DNA of 32,221 bases from an uncultured Alteromonadaceae bacterium (GCA_913064725.1 CAJYAI010000026.1:1-32221), one strand, 5' to 3'. Counted from the stretch's first letter, positions 17,527 through 25,769 are shown. Translations and numbers: made by a program. Notes: a model not told the origin generated them from the sequence alone.

Positions 17527-17957
17527 TTCAGGGCTTCGATGGCGGCCCGAATACCCAATGGTATAGAGGCGGACCGATTTGCCTCGCGATCGACGAAGGC
17601 GTGCGTGAATCGTCCAGTGACACTGCTAGCCGAAGCACCTTGTGCAAATACCCCTATTTCCCAAGTGACGGATTTATCTCCAAGACGACTGACCCGCAGG
17701 CCCAGCTCCAGCCCCTGAGGATAGGCGAGGGGCGAAAAGTAGTCCGCTGAAGAGCTGACGACATAACCCACCACCGTATCGACACCGGGACGCATGCCGC
17801 CCTCTTCGATTAAAAACCGGTTCACCACAGAATCAAAAAATGCGTAGTAAGCAACGTTGTTAATGTGTCCGTAGATATCGTTATCGGCCCATCGACTGTG
17901 CAGCGGATAAAATACCGAAAACTGTTCCCGAGGGGCAGGTGCCGCCCTATCTGTCAT
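17523..17957 (-). CDS. Acyl-CoA thioesterase, hot-dog fold (4HBT/YbgC-like)
   Basis: The 144-residue protein matches the 4-hydroxybenzoyl-CoA thioesterase family: the catalytic signature RWADNDIYGHINNVAYYAFFDS (about 22-43) has the DxxGHxNN core with its nucleophile/base Asp, followed by the long hot-dog helix and strands such as DYFSPLAYPQGLELGLRVSRLGDKSVTWEIGVF. It probably hydrolyses a medium or unusual acyl-CoA to release CoA. The ATG at 17957 is nine bases after GGAG and overlaps the upstream alcohol dehydrogenase stop in an ATGA junction; the in-frame TTG at 17963 is too close to that site. It is the last gene of the acyl-CoA operon. Confidence 0.88.
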   Translation of the reverse strand: MTDRAAPAPREQFSVFYPLHSRWADNDIYGHINNVAYYAFFDSVVNRFLIEEGGMRPGVDTVVGYVVSSSADYFSPLAYPQGLELGLRVSRLGDKSVTWEIGVFAQGASASSVTGRFTHAFVDREANRSASIPLGIRAAIEALN

Positions 17958-19102
17958 GCCCAACCGCTCCAGGCCTCACGATACAACTGCAGCGCTATCA
18001 CTTCATTTACCTCTCTCGGATTGTTGACCAATAAGCGCTGCTGGAACATGGCATCACTCGCCAGCATGGGTAGATCCGATTCCGGAATATCTGCCTGCGC
18101 GAGCGTAGCGGGCAGACCACTTTCGTCGATGAGCCTCTGAAACCAAGCAATGAGTCCCGCAGGGGATGGCTCTGCGCCTGGAAGAACCGTCGCCAATTCG
18201 GTGTATAGATCGGGACATGCCTCGGCATTGAACTTGAGCACGGGGGGCAACATCAACGAATTACTCAATCCGTGAGGTATGTGGTAATGACCACCCACCG
18301 GGTAAGCCAGCGCATGGACAGCGCCCACGGGCGCATTAGCAAACGCCTGCCCAGCAAACATGGATCCTAAGAGCATTGCCTCTCGCGCAGCCTCATCCTG
18401 TGGGGAATGCAGAACAGTTCGAATATTTTCAGACAACAGTTTTAGTGCCCGCAGTGCCAACATGTCTGAGATGGGATTCTTTTTGATCTTTGACGTATAA
18501 GCTTCGATCGCATGCACCATGGCATCGATGCCTGTCATCGCAGTGATACCTCTCGGAAGCCCCATCGTTAGAGATGCGTCTAGTATGGCGACGTCGGGCA
18601 GCAAGACTGGTGAGCTCACACCTGCTTTTGTGGTCTCGCCGGTGGTAATAATAGCTACCGGTGTTACCTCAGAACCGGTGCCAGCGGTTGTAGGCACCAA
18701 AAAGAGTGGAAGCCGGGGACCTGAGACCATCCCAACTCCGTAGATATCCGGCAGCGACTGATTACCCCCAGCGAGCACTGATACCACTTTCGCCACATCC
18801 ATCGAGCTGCCACCGCCAACGGCGATCACAGAGTCACAGGTCCCCGCACTAAAAGCCTTTAAGCAATCACCAACCACTCGCTCGGACGGATCCGGCTCGA
18901 TACCATCAAAAACGCTGATACTCTCACAGGCATCTCGCAGGTGATTAATCGCGGGTGTGACGACCCCCAGCTCAATCAGAACCGCATCTGTCACAAACAA
19001 AGGCCTCGATAAGCCGCGTTCTGACAGGAGATTAGATAACTGTAAAACCGCGCCCGACTGAACGAGCGTTGTCTTCACGGATTGGAAGGAAAAGCCATTC
19101 AT
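17954..19102 (-). CDS. Iron-containing (group III) alcohol dehydrogenase
   Basis: Group III metal-dependent alcohol dehydrogenases interconvert alcohols and aldehydes (or hydroxyacids and semialdehydes) with NAD(P). The 382 residues show the nucleotide motif GGGSSMD (96-102), VPTTAGTGSEVT (136-147), and probable metal ligands Asp193 and His197 (GIDAMVHAIEAY), His263 (AVHALAYPVGG) and His277 (HYHIPHG). The ATG at 19102 starts three bases after the stop of the quinone oxidoreductase-like gene, and the stop overlaps the thioesterase start. Position in a beta-oxidation operon suggests that it handles an alcohol or aldehyde entering or leaving that route; the real substrate is unknown. Confidence 0.92.
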   Translation of the reverse strand: MNGFSFQSVKTTLVQSGAVLQLSNLLSERGLSRPLFVTDAVLIELGVVTPAINHLRDACESISVFDGIEPDPSERVVGDCLKAFSAGTCDSVIAVGGGSSMDVAKVVSVLAGGNQSLPDIYGVGMVSGPRLPLFLVPTTAGTGSEVTPVAIITTGETTKAGVSSPVLLPDVAILDASLTMGLPRGITAMTGIDAMVHAIEAYTSKIKKNPISDMLALRALKLLSENIRTVLHSPQDEAAREAMLLGSMFAGQAFANAPVGAVHALAYPVGGHYHIPHGLSNSLMLPPVLKFNAEACPDLYTELATVLPGAEPSPAGLIAWFQRLIDESGLPATLAQADIPESDLPMLASDAMFQQRLLVNNPREVNEVIALQLYREAWSGWA

Positions 19103-19105
19103 GAC

Positions 19106-20086
19106 CTAAAAGGTAAAAATCACCTTGCCTTTGGCGCGCCGCTCCATCATTGCGGCGTAACCGGCTTCGTAGTCTTGAATGGGGAACACATCTGTAACCA
19201 CAGGATTCAGCTTGCCCTCACTGAAGAGCCCCCAAAGTTCCTCAACATTTTTCTGCTGCTCCGCTGGCTCCTCACCCAAGAATCGTCCCCAGAACACGCC
19301 CATGATTGAGCACCCCTTTAACAGTGTCAGATTGAGCGGAATACTGGGAATGGGACCTGAAGCAAAGCCAATCACGAGATAGCGACCGTTCCAAGCCATA
19401 CTGCGCACTGCAGGCTCGGCGAAATCGCCTCCTACCGGATCATAAACGACATCAACGCCCTTCCCACCGGTAATTTCCTTAACGCGATCTTTCAACGACT
19501 CAGTGCTGTAATTGATCAACTCGTCAGCGCCTAATTGTTTACACAGCGCGAGCTTCTCGTCGGAACTCGCCGCGGCAATCACGCGAGCACCCATAACCTT
19601 ACCGAGTTCAACTGCTGTGCTGCCGACACCACCGGCAGCCCCCATGACAAGCATGGTCTCGCCGGCCTTCAGCTGACCCCGCTGCTTCAGGGCATAATAG
19701 GAGGTAAAATAAGTCATCCCCACCCCAGCGGCAGCCGTGAAGTCGATACCATCTGGCTTGGGTAGCAAGGCGTTTTCATTTACCACAGCCTCGCTCGCAA
19801 ATCCGCCGACACCGCCGAGCTGTATGACGCTGTCACCCACGGACCAGCGTGTCACTGCCGACCCTACCTCAGTGACCACACCAGCCGATTCTCCGCCCGG
19901 GACAAAGGGCATTGGCGGCTGCATCTGATATTTACCCTGAATGATCAGCACGTCGGGAAAGTTTAGCCCTGCTGCCTTTACGTCCATTCGAACATCGTTT
20001 GGCCCAAGCTGCGGCGTTTCCCAGTCATGGACTAAACTGAGCTTATCCGGAAGCCCGTGTTCGCTACATACAACCGCCGTCGCCAT
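19106..20086 (-). CDS. Zinc-free MDR, NADPH:quinone oxidoreductase-like
   Basis: This 326-residue medium-chain reductase (from the ATG at 20086) belongs to the quinone oxidoreductase branch (COG0604). The N-terminal GroES-like domain has AAGLNFPDVLIIQGKYQ and PFVPGGESAGVV; the Rossmann domain has VMGAAGGVGSTAVELGK, a typical AxxGxxG NADPH loop, and VVYDPVGGD. No Cys zinc ligands are seen. It probably reduces an activated double bond (enone, quinone or enoyl ester) with NADPH. A 13-residue upstream extension in frame overlaps the thiolase end and is unlikely; the chosen ATG is one base after the thiolase stop, with GAGG nine bases upstream. ADH follows after three bases. Confidence 0.9.
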   Translation of the reverse strand: MATAVVCSEHGLPDKLSLVHDWETPQLGPNDVRMDVKAAGLNFPDVLIIQGKYQMQPPMPFVPGGESAGVVTEVGSAVTRWSVGDSVIQLGGVGGFASEAVVNENALLPKPDGIDFTAAAGVGMTYFTSYYALKQRGQLKAGETMLVMGAAGGVGSTAVELGKVMGARVIAAASSDEKLALCKQLGADELINYSTESLKDRVKEITGGKGVDVVYDPVGGDFAEPAVRSMAWNGRYLVIGFASGPIPSIPLNLTLLKGCSIMGVFWGRFLGEEPAEQQKNVEELWGLFSEGKLNPVVTDVFPIQDYEAGYAAMMERRAKGKVIFTF

Positions 20087-20087
20087 C

Positions 20088-21266
20088 TTAATAAACCTCG
20101 AACAGACCGGCTGCGCCCATACCACCGCCCACGCACATAGTGATGACCACGTACTTCACACCACGACGCTTTCCTTCAATGAGTGCGTGTCCAATCATGC
20201 GCGAACCGCTCATGCCGTAAGGGTGACCAATCGCTATAGCGCCACCGTCCACGTTGAGCTTATCGTTGTCGATACCCAGGGTGTCGCGACAGTGAATCAC
20301 CTGCACTGCAAATGCCTCATTAAGCTCCCACAGGCCAATGTCATTTACCGTCAGCCCGTGCTGCTTGAGTAGCTTTGGCACAGCAAAGACGGGACCAATA
20401 CCCATTTCATCGGGCTCACAACCCGCTACCGCCATGCCTCGGTAAGCGCCAAGCGGCTCTAGGCCGAGCGATGTTGCCATGTCACTGCTCATCACTACTT
20501 GGGCAGAAGCACCGTCAGACAGCTGTGATGCGTTACCTGCAGTGATTGTTCCGCCCTCGATTACAGTGCGCAAACCCTTCACACCCTCAAGCGTTGACGG
20601 ACGAACACCCTCGTCCGCTGTCACAGTACCTTCCGCGGTAGACTGCTCGCCAGTCTCCTTGTTGTAGACAATGCGGTCACAGGTAACGGGTACAAGCTCA
20701 GCGTCGTAACGGCCCGCTGCGTAAGCGGCAGCCGTTCTCTCTTGAGACTCAAATCCGTACTCGTCCATGGCGTCACGAGAGACACCGTAGCGTGCTGCAA
20801 CAACTTCAGCCGTTTGCAACATGGGCATGTAAATATCCTTCTGCATGGCAACTAGCTCGTTATCAACCAAGCGATGACCATTCATATGTTCATTCTGAAC
20901 CAGCGAGATGGAGTCGAGTCCACCGCCGACAACGACATCCATACCGTCATACATGACTTGCTTTGCCGCTGTTGCAACCGCCATTAGACCTGATGAACAC
21001 TGACGATCAATGGTCATGCCCGAGACTGTGACAGGCAAGCCTGCACGCAGAGCCGCGTTTCGACCAATATTCATGCCAGAGGTGCCCTGTGTGAGCGCGG
21101 CACCCATGATGCAGTCCTCTACGCGATCACCCTCAATACCCGCTCGCTCAACTGCAGCGCGAATCGCATGAGCACCCATGGTTGGTGCCTGTAAATTATT
21201 AAAGCCACCGCGGTAAGCTTTGCCAATCGGTGTCCGTGCTGTTGATACGATTACTGCTTCTTTCAT
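20088..21266 (-). CDS. Acetyl-CoA C-acyltransferase (thiolase)
   Basis: This degradative-type thiolase (392 residues) splits 3-ketoacyl-CoA to acetyl-CoA and a shortened acyl-CoA. It has the acyl-accepting Cys90 in [10 protein letters not shown], the NEAFA motif, His348 in [13 protein letters not shown], and the proton-donor Cys378 in [13 protein letters not shown]. The N-terminus [16 protein letters not shown] is family-typical. ATG at 21266; AGGGAGAAG lies just upstream. It follows the HSD17B4-like SDR after 79 bases and runs directly into the MDR gene. There is no adjacent FadB; in this operon the hydratase and dehydrogenase are separate MaoC and SDR proteins. Confidence 0.95.
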   Translation of the reverse strand: MKEAVIVSTARTPIGKAYRGGFNNLQAPTMGAHAIRAAVERAGIEGDRVEDCIMGAALTQGTSGMNIGRNAALRAGLPVTVSGMTIDRQCSSGLMAVATAAKQVMYDGMDVVVGGGLDSISLVQNEHMNGHRLVDNELVAMQKDIYMPMLQTAEVVAARYGVSRDAMDEYGFESQERTAAAYAAGRYDAELVPVTCDRIVYNKETGEQSTAEGTVTADEGVRPSTLEGVKGLRTVIEGGTITAGNASQLSDGASAQVVMSSDMATSLGLEPLGAYRGMAVAGCEPDEMGIGPVFAVPKLLKQHGLTVNDIGLWELNEAFAVQVIHCRDTLGIDNDKLNVDGGAIAIGHPYGMSGSRMIGHALIEGKRRGVKYVVITMCVGGGMGAAGLFEVY

Positions 21267-21345
21267 TTTTCTTCTCCCTGTGCTCCTAAAGAGCCTCTCA
21301 GCGATGTAAGTAGTGTATGTGAGTTAGCTTAGCGCCAGATCTCTA

Positions 21346-22263
21346 TTACTCGAGTGATATTCCCTTGGCCTGAGCCGCCTTCCCAAGGAACTTGAAGGTT
21401 TGTTCAAAACCAGCCTGCAGTTGCTTTGGCTCGCTATTGGCAATAGCGTCCCAGTTCTCAGCGATTGCCTCTGGTGTTTGATCAGCATCGTCTAGATAAA
21501 TGCCATCAGTCTCAACAATTTTCGCGACCGCATAACCGCCGGCGCCAGCCGCTAAAATTGTACGCGTCGGCGCATCTTTAGAGACTAAATACAGAACAGC
21601 CGGTGTAACCGTCTCAGGCGTCATCAGGTCAAACGCCTTTTCAGGGATAAGACCCTCGGTCATACGTGTTCCCGCAGTCGGCGCCAGCGCATTGATCTTA
21701 ACGTCGTTCTTGGCTCCCTCTTGCGCGAGTGTGTTCATCATTCCAATGACACCCATTTTTGCAGCGCCATAATTCGTTTGCCCGAAATTCCCGTACAAAC
21801 CACTGGATGATGTGGTGACCACAATTCGACCATAGTTTTGCTCACGCATGATGTCCCAGACCGCCTTGGTGCAGTTAACGCTGCCCATAAGGTGCACATC
21901 AACAACCAATTTAAAGTCCTCGAGTGAGCCCTTTCCGAAACTCTTGTCGCGAAGAATTCCGGCGTTATTAATCAGAATATCGATTCGCCCCCAGCGCTCC
22001 ATGGTCTTTGCAACCATATCCTGCACGTCTTCGAAATTCGCGACATTGGCGCCGTGAGCCATTGCTTCACCCCCGGCAGCTTCAATCTCGGCAACTACGG
22101 CCTGTGAGGCGCTGCTGCCACCCCCGCTACCGTCAACTGTCCCGCCGAGGTCATTGACCACTACCTTCGCACCCCTAGCCGCCAACTGCAGTGCATGACT
22201 GCGGCCCAGCCCATTACCTGCCCCTGTCACAATAGCTACTTGGCCGTCATAACGAATTGTCAT
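21346..22263 (-). CDS. HSD17B4-like SDR, probable (R)-3-hydroxyacyl-CoA dehydrogenase
   Basis: The 305 residues closely resemble the dehydrogenase domain of eukaryotic multifunctional enzyme 2 (HSD17B4). Shared features are VTGAGNGLG (12-20), the VVNDLGG turn giving NAD preference, NNAGILRDKSF (99-109), VDVHLMGSVN (121-130), and TSSSGLYGNFGQTNYGAAKMG with catalytic Ser, Tyr165 and Lys169. In MFE-2 this domain oxidises (R)-3-hydroxyacyl-CoA. The C-terminal 50 residues (ETDGIYLDDADQTPEAIAENWDAI) are like the MFE-2 linker. MaoC hydratase is encoded 29 bases upstream as its own gene, so the two look like a split MFE-2. Activity is inferred from family resemblance. Confidence 0.9.
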   Translation of the reverse strand: MTIRYDGQVAIVTGAGNGLGRSHALQLAARGAKVVVNDLGGTVDGSGGGSSASQAVVAEIEAAGGEAMAHGANVANFEDVQDMVAKTMERWGRIDILINNAGILRDKSFGKGSLEDFKLVVDVHLMGSVNCTKAVWDIMREQNYGRIVVTTSSSGLYGNFGQTNYGAAKMGVIGMMNTLAQEGAKNDVKINALAPTAGTRMTEGLIPEKAFDLMTPETVTPAVLYLVSKDAPTRTILAAGAGGYAVAKIVETDGIYLDDADQTPEAIAENWDAIANSEPKQLQAGFEQTFKFLGKAAQAKGISLE

Positions 22264-22292
22264 TCTTTATTCCTTCCTAATCTGGCTGATCA

Positions 22293-22757
22293 TCAGCCAA
22301 TAAATTGCATGCCTAGCCACTCGGCATACAAAGCCGGTGTCTCCTCGCCCTCGATTTCAACCGTAACACCTGTCTTTACCAGGAATCGGTTAGCGTCTTT
22401 ACGATCAACGCTTAAGATCTCGGTATGAGCTCGGATGCGCTTACCTGCGCGGACAGGCGCTAAAAATCGGAGCTTATCGATGCCATAGTTGACGCCCATC
22501 ACCACGCCTTTAACGCCAATAGAGTTCTCCGAACTCAGCTTGGTCAGCAGTGACAGGGTTAAGAATCCATGCGCTATGGTCCCGCCAAACGGCGTTTTCG
22601 CCGCAGCCTCAGCATCGATGTGGATAAACTGATGGTCCTCGGTGCAATCGGCAAAAGTATTGATGCGGTCTTGCTCGACGGTCATCCAATCGCTGGCCGG
22701 TAACTTTGTACCGACCATTCCCGTCATATCATCGGGTTCAACCCATTGTGTAGGCAT
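22293..22757 (-). CDS. MaoC-like enoyl-CoA hydratase
   Basis: This 154-residue single hot-dog protein belongs to the MaoC/hydratase-2 family, which adds water to trans-2-enoyl-CoA to give (R)-3-hydroxyacyl-CoA. The catalytic region reads FADCTEDHQFIHIDAEAA (about 35-52), corresponding to the family's Asp/His motif, with Asp41 and His46 the likely pair, followed by GGTIAHGFLTLSLL, the conserved overhanging segment. It is likely cytoplasmic and a homodimer. It lies 18 bases after the acyl-CoA dehydrogenase and before the HSD17B4-like SDR, matching the reaction order dehydrogenation, hydration, oxidation. Confidence 0.9.
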   Translation of the reverse strand: MPTQWVEPDDMTGMVGTKLPASDWMTVEQDRINTFADCTEDHQFIHIDAEAAAKTPFGGTIAHGFLTLSLLTKLSSENSIGVKGVVMGVNYGIDKLRFLAPVRAGKRIRAHTEILSVDRKDANRFLVKTGVTVEIEGEETPALYAEWLGMQFIG

Positions 22758-22775
22758 GTTTTAACTCCCTTATTC

Positions 22776-24023
22776 TTATCCGTCGCGAAACGTTGCACCT
22801 GATTCCTCAACCATGGTGTATCCCTTGAGCTCATGCCGTCCGACCACCATGCGGTGAACCGCATCAGGACCATCAGCCAGTCGCAACGTGCGCTGTCCAG
22901 CCCACATACTCGCCAGCGGTGTGTCGTTGGATACGCCAATACCACCGTGCATTTGAATCGCATCGTCAATCACTTTGAGCGCCATGTTAGGTACGACTGT
23001 TTTAATCATCGAAATCCAAATCCGCGCTTCTTTCGGATCAGTCGTATCCATCATCCATGCCGTCTTCAACGTCAGCAGGCGAGCCTGCTCGATATTCATC
23101 CGCGCGTCGGCAATGATATCGATATTGCCGCCAAGCTTGGCCAGCGGTCGTCCAAAGGCCGTTCGAGTGGTTGCCCGTGTGCACAGTAAATCCAACGCTT
23201 TTTCCGCAGCACCGATCGAGCGCATACAGTGGTGAATGCGACCCGGACCAAGACGCCCTTGTGAGATCTCAAAGCCGCGTCCTGGGCCGAGGATGATGTT
23301 ATCTTTTGGAACACGGACGCTATTTAACTTGACGCGCATGTGGCCGTGAGGTGCATCCACGTTGTTAAAGACGGTCAGGGGTCGCACAATCTCAACACCC
23401 TCCGCGTCCATTGGCACTAAGATCTGCGACTGCTGCAAATGCTTAGGCGCGTCGAAGTCAGTCTTCACCATACAGATCATGACTTTGCACCGGGGGTCAC
23501 CCGCACCACTCGTCCAGTGCTTTTCGCCATTAATGACCCACTCATCACCCTCTAGAACCGCACTTGTGCAAATGTTGGTCGCATCAGATGACGCCACATC
23601 AGGCTCGGTCATCCCAAAGCATGATCGAATCTCACCATTCATCAGAGGCTCTAACCACTGCTTTTTCTGCGCTTCGGTCCCGTACTTATGAATCACTTCC
23701 ATATTGCCGGTGTCAGGGGCGCTGCAGTTGAATACCTCGGCACCAATGTACGAACGGCCCATTTCTTCAGCGAGGTAGGCGTATTCGACCGTGTTTAAAC
23801 CGGAACCCTTTTTATCCGTTAGGAAAAAGTTCCACAGGCCTTGTGAGCGCGCCTTCGACTTCAAACTCTCTAAAATCTCTGTCTGACGCTCAGTAAATTC
23901 CCAAGGTGACCCCTCCTCAATCCCTGCCTTGTACTCGCCCTCAAGAGGCAGCACTTCCTCAGTGATAAAATTCTTAACGCTTTCTAAAATCGGCGCGACT
24001 TTTTCTGAGACACCTAAGTCCAT
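22776..24023 (-). CDS. Acyl-CoA dehydrogenase, ACAD10/11-like
   Basis: This FAD enzyme (415 residues) introduces the alpha-beta double bond of an acyl-CoA. It shows the N-terminal helical domain, the FAD/substrate loop CFGMTEPDVASSDATNI (about 135-151), EKHWTSGAGDPRCKV, the FAD-binding RTAFGRPLAKL, and HGGIGVSNDTPLASMWAGQRTLRLADGPDAVHR. MTEPDVASSDATN and RLADGPD are typical of the ACAD10/11 branch. At the place where common family members have the catalytic Glu (Y-E-G-T), this protein has A-D-G-P-D, as that branch does. The ATG at 24023 follows GGGG-TAGG. It is the first gene of the operon, so its electrons are presumably passed to ETF. Confidence 0.93.
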   Translation of the reverse strand: MDLGVSEKVAPILESVKNFITEEVLPLEGEYKAGIEEGSPWEFTERQTEILESLKSKARSQGLWNFFLTDKKGSGLNTVEYAYLAEEMGRSYIGAEVFNCSAPDTGNMEVIHKYGTEAQKKQWLEPLMNGEIRSCFGMTEPDVASSDATNICTSAVLEGDEWVINGEKHWTSGAGDPRCKVMICMVKTDFDAPKHLQQSQILVPMDAEGVEIVRPLTVFNNVDAPHGHMRVKLNSVRVPKDNIILGPGRGFEISQGRLGPGRIHHCMRSIGAAEKALDLLCTRATTRTAFGRPLAKLGGNIDIIADARMNIEQARLLTLKTAWMMDTTDPKEARIWISMIKTVVPNMALKVIDDAIQMHGGIGVSNDTPLASMWAGQRTLRLADGPDAVHRMVVGRHELKGYTMVEESGATFRDG

Positions 24024-24117
24024 AACCTACCCCTTTTTTGACGTTATCTTCGACTCTATGATTTTTTCTACATCCCACAAGCACGCTGATGCCTGAGCGA
24101 TGTGTGACCGGGATTTG

Positions 24118-24132
24118 AACATACAGTATGTT
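24118..24132. promoter_or_regulatory. 15-bp palindromic operator overlapping the putative promoter of the acyl-CoA operon
   Basis: AACATAC-A-GTATGTT is a perfect 7-bp inverted repeat around one central base, centred 102 bases before the acyl-CoA dehydrogenase ATG. On the minus strand TTGTGG, 17 bases, then TATGTT make a plausible -35/-10 pair, with the -10 hexamer formed by half of the palindrome. An operator placed over a -10 is typical of TetR-family repressors, many of which control acyl-CoA operons. No regulator gene is in the window. Confidence 0.5.
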
Positions 24133-24200
24133 TTTTTGACCCACAAGAATGTTTTCAATTGAGCCTCTGAATGCAACCTATGTATAGCTGGCCGACCTGA

Positions 24201-24216
24201 TTAGTCTGCAGACTAA
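24201..24216. promoter_or_regulatory. Perfect 16-bp palindrome, possible regulator site
   Basis: TTAGTCTGCAGACTAA is fully self-complementary with no spacer. It lies in the 448-base gap between the acyl-CoA dehydrogenase (-) and VOC (+) genes, 177 bases before the former and 255 before the latter. With the 15-bp palindrome nearby it suggests a regulated divergent control region. No T-run follows, so a terminator is unlikely. Confidence 0.4.
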
Positions 24217-24434
24217 ACCGTCGTCAGACAGCAACTTACAGTTGGTCGCGGTCGCTCCAAGAATCCCGACAATGCCTGTTATGCATCAAGGGTGTAACAC
24301 TATGACAGGGCTGTGGAGGGTGCCACTGCGAAATTTATAGCGTATTCTTTACGAATCGTTATCCCTGAGAAAACTGTCAAGCAGGTCCATGCTCGTCGCC
24401 AGCGAGGGTGATGTCAGCAAAAGGCCGTCTATTG

Positions 24435-24448
24435 GCGCGAGATCGCGC
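24435..24448. repeat. GC-rich inverted repeat upstream of the VOC gene
   Basis: GCGCGA-GA-TCGCGC is a 6-bp inverted repeat with a 2-base centre, 23 bases before the GTG start of the VOC gene. It could be an operator or fold near the ribosome site, or be chance. Confidence 0.2.
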
Positions 24449-24471
24449 ATCGAAAATGAAAGGATTTACTT

Positions 24472-24897
24472 GTGAATGTCCGCCCTTTTCACCTAGCCCT
24501 ACCCACTCGAGATCTTGAAAAAACACGTCAGTTTTATTGCGACATACTAGGCTGTGAAACAGGAAGAGAAACTCAGGACTGGATCGATTTAAATTTATTC
24601 GGGCACCAGCTCGTCTTCCACGTCTCCGGCGGCGAACCACTAACTACAACGCACAACGCAGTTGACGCACATAGTGTCCCAATACCCCACTTTGGTGTAG
24701 TGCTTACACCCGATGAGCATCGCGCATTTAGCCAACGAATTACGGGTAAGGTGCAAATGATTATCGAGCCCGCCGTGCGCTTTGAGGGTACCACCGGCGA
24801 GCAACGAACACTTTTCTTTGAAGACCCCAACGGCTACGCGCTAGAGTTCAAAAGCTTTGCAAATGATAACGACCTCTTTGCGCCCTTCGACCCTTAG
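24472..24897 (+). CDS. VOC (glyoxalase/dioxygenase superfamily) protein
   Basis: This 141-residue protein is one vicinal-oxygen-chelate module of two beta-alpha-beta-beta-beta units. The first is PFHLALPTRDLEKTRQFYCDILGCETGRE (His7 a likely metal ligand), and the second ends in LFFEDPNGYALEFKSF with the conserved Glu ligand; FGHQLVFHVSG and PHFGVVL supply the intermediate strands. The family includes glyoxalases, dioxygenases and epimerases, so the reaction is not predictable; marine 'VOC family' enzymes of this type are often annotated as possible dioxygenases. The start is GTG at 24472, seven bases after AAAGGA. It is a single gene, convergent with the YeeN-like gene. Confidence 0.85.
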   Translation: MNVRPFHLALPTRDLEKTRQFYCDILGCETGRETQDWIDLNLFGHQLVFHVSGGEPLTTTHNAVDAHSVPIPHFGVVLTPDEHRAFSQRITGKVQMIIEPAVRFEGTTGEQRTLFFEDPNGYALEFKSFANDNDLFAPFDP

Positions 24898-25025
24898 CCA
24901 CTGTAAATAGCCACTGTGAACCAATCGCTCGGGCGTGGATCTGATTCATACTGAGTCGTCACTACCGAGGTGGTCGTGTCTGACTATTAACATCTGGCTA
25001 TTAACACCTAGCTATTCGTATTTAG
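24898..25025. repeat. Short imperfect tandem repeats between convergent genes
   Basis: A 14-base unit occurs three times: CTATTAACATCTGG (24984-24997), CTATTAACACCTAG (24998-25011) and CTATTCGTATTTAG (25012-25025), the last being the end of the YeeN-like gene. A 13-base pair (CCACTGTAAATAG / CCACTGTGAACCA, 24898-24923) lies just after the VOC stop. Read on the minus strand each 14-mer carries a TAG, giving serial stop codons. Probably small slippage duplications. Confidence 0.4.
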
Positions 25026-25728
25026 CGTCATGGTAAACATTCTGGACGTCTTCACACTTATTGAGCAAGTCAAGTAGCTTTTCGAATTGCTCGACATCCT
25101 CTCCCGAAATCACTGTCTCGCCCTTGGGTACAAACTGTATTTCCTCCACCTCAAAGTCGATATCAGCGTACTCAGCCGTCAGCGCAGTGCGCGCCTTCGC
25201 AAACTCCGTGTTAGGTGCAATAACTGTGACCATATCTGCATCTGACTCAACTTCGAGAACATCAACGTCAGCCATGATCAAGCAGTCGAGCACCCCTTCC
25301 TCATCACCCTTGAAGACAAAGACTGCGGCGTGCTCAAACATATGAGCGACGGTTCCTGGCGTGCCCATTTTGCCTTTGCCCTTCGTAAAGGCTGGACGCA
25401 CCTCACCGATGGTTCGGTTCGCATTGTCTGTCAGACAGTCAACCAGCAACATCGTACCGCCGGGACCAAACCCCTCATAACGCGCGGTCTGAAAATCCTC
25501 TCCGATACCTGAATCAGCCTTGTCTATTGCCTTTTCAATGACATGAGAAGGCACCTGATCTTTCTTGGCACGATCAATAAGAGAGCGCAACGTAAGGTTA
25601 GCCGAGGGGTCGGTACCGCCCCCTTTTGCCGCCATATAAATTTCACGACTGTACCGCGAGTAAACCGCTGTTTTCGCAGCTGCTGTTTTCGCCATCGACT
25701 CTTTACGATTTTGATAGGCGCGCCCCAT
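25012..25728 (-). CDS. YebC/PmpR family protein, YeeN type
   Basis: This cytoplasmic 238-residue protein belongs to the YebC family of DNA-binding or translation-linked proteins. Its N-terminus [37 protein letters not shown], followed by [32 protein letters not shown], fits the YeeN branch rather than the canonical YebC that neighbours ruv[30 protein letters not shown] is the family's conserved core, and the acidic C-terminal domain ends in [16 protein letters not shown]. The ATG at 25728 follows GGGAG by six bases. Neighbours give no functional clue, and whether it acts as a transcription regulator or on ribosomes is not decided by sequence. Confidence 0.92.
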   Translation of the reverse strand: MGRAYQNRKESMAKTAAAKTAVYSRYSREIYMAAKGGGTDPSANLTLRSLIDRAKKDQVPSHVIEKAIDKADSGIGEDFQTARYEGFGPGGTMLLVDCLTDNANRTIGEVRPAFTKGKGKMGTPGTVAHMFEHAAVFVFKGDEEGVLDCLIMADVDVLEVESDADMVTVIAPNTEFAKARTALTAEYADIDFEVEEIQFVPKGETVISGEDVEQFEKLLDLLNKCEDVQNVYHDAKYE

Positions 25729-25757
25729 GCCTAGCTCCCAAGAAGTAACTTGCGGCT

Positions 25758-25769
25758 TAGTTTAAACTA
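25758..25769. promoter_or_regulatory. 12-bp palindrome upstream of the Nramp-like/pxp operon
   Basis: TAGTTTAAACTA is a perfect palindrome in the 153-base gap between the divergent YeeN-like and Nramp-like genes, 30 bases before the former and 113 before the latter. It could bind a regulator of either gene; there is no direct support. Confidence 0.25.

Noticed and set aside
19106-20086. Assignment of the MDR and Fe-ADH as an acrylate/DMSP module (AcuI, DddB)
   Set aside because: The MDR looks like the general quinone oxidoreductase branch rather than AcuI, and no dddC, acuN/acuK or lyase gene is present.
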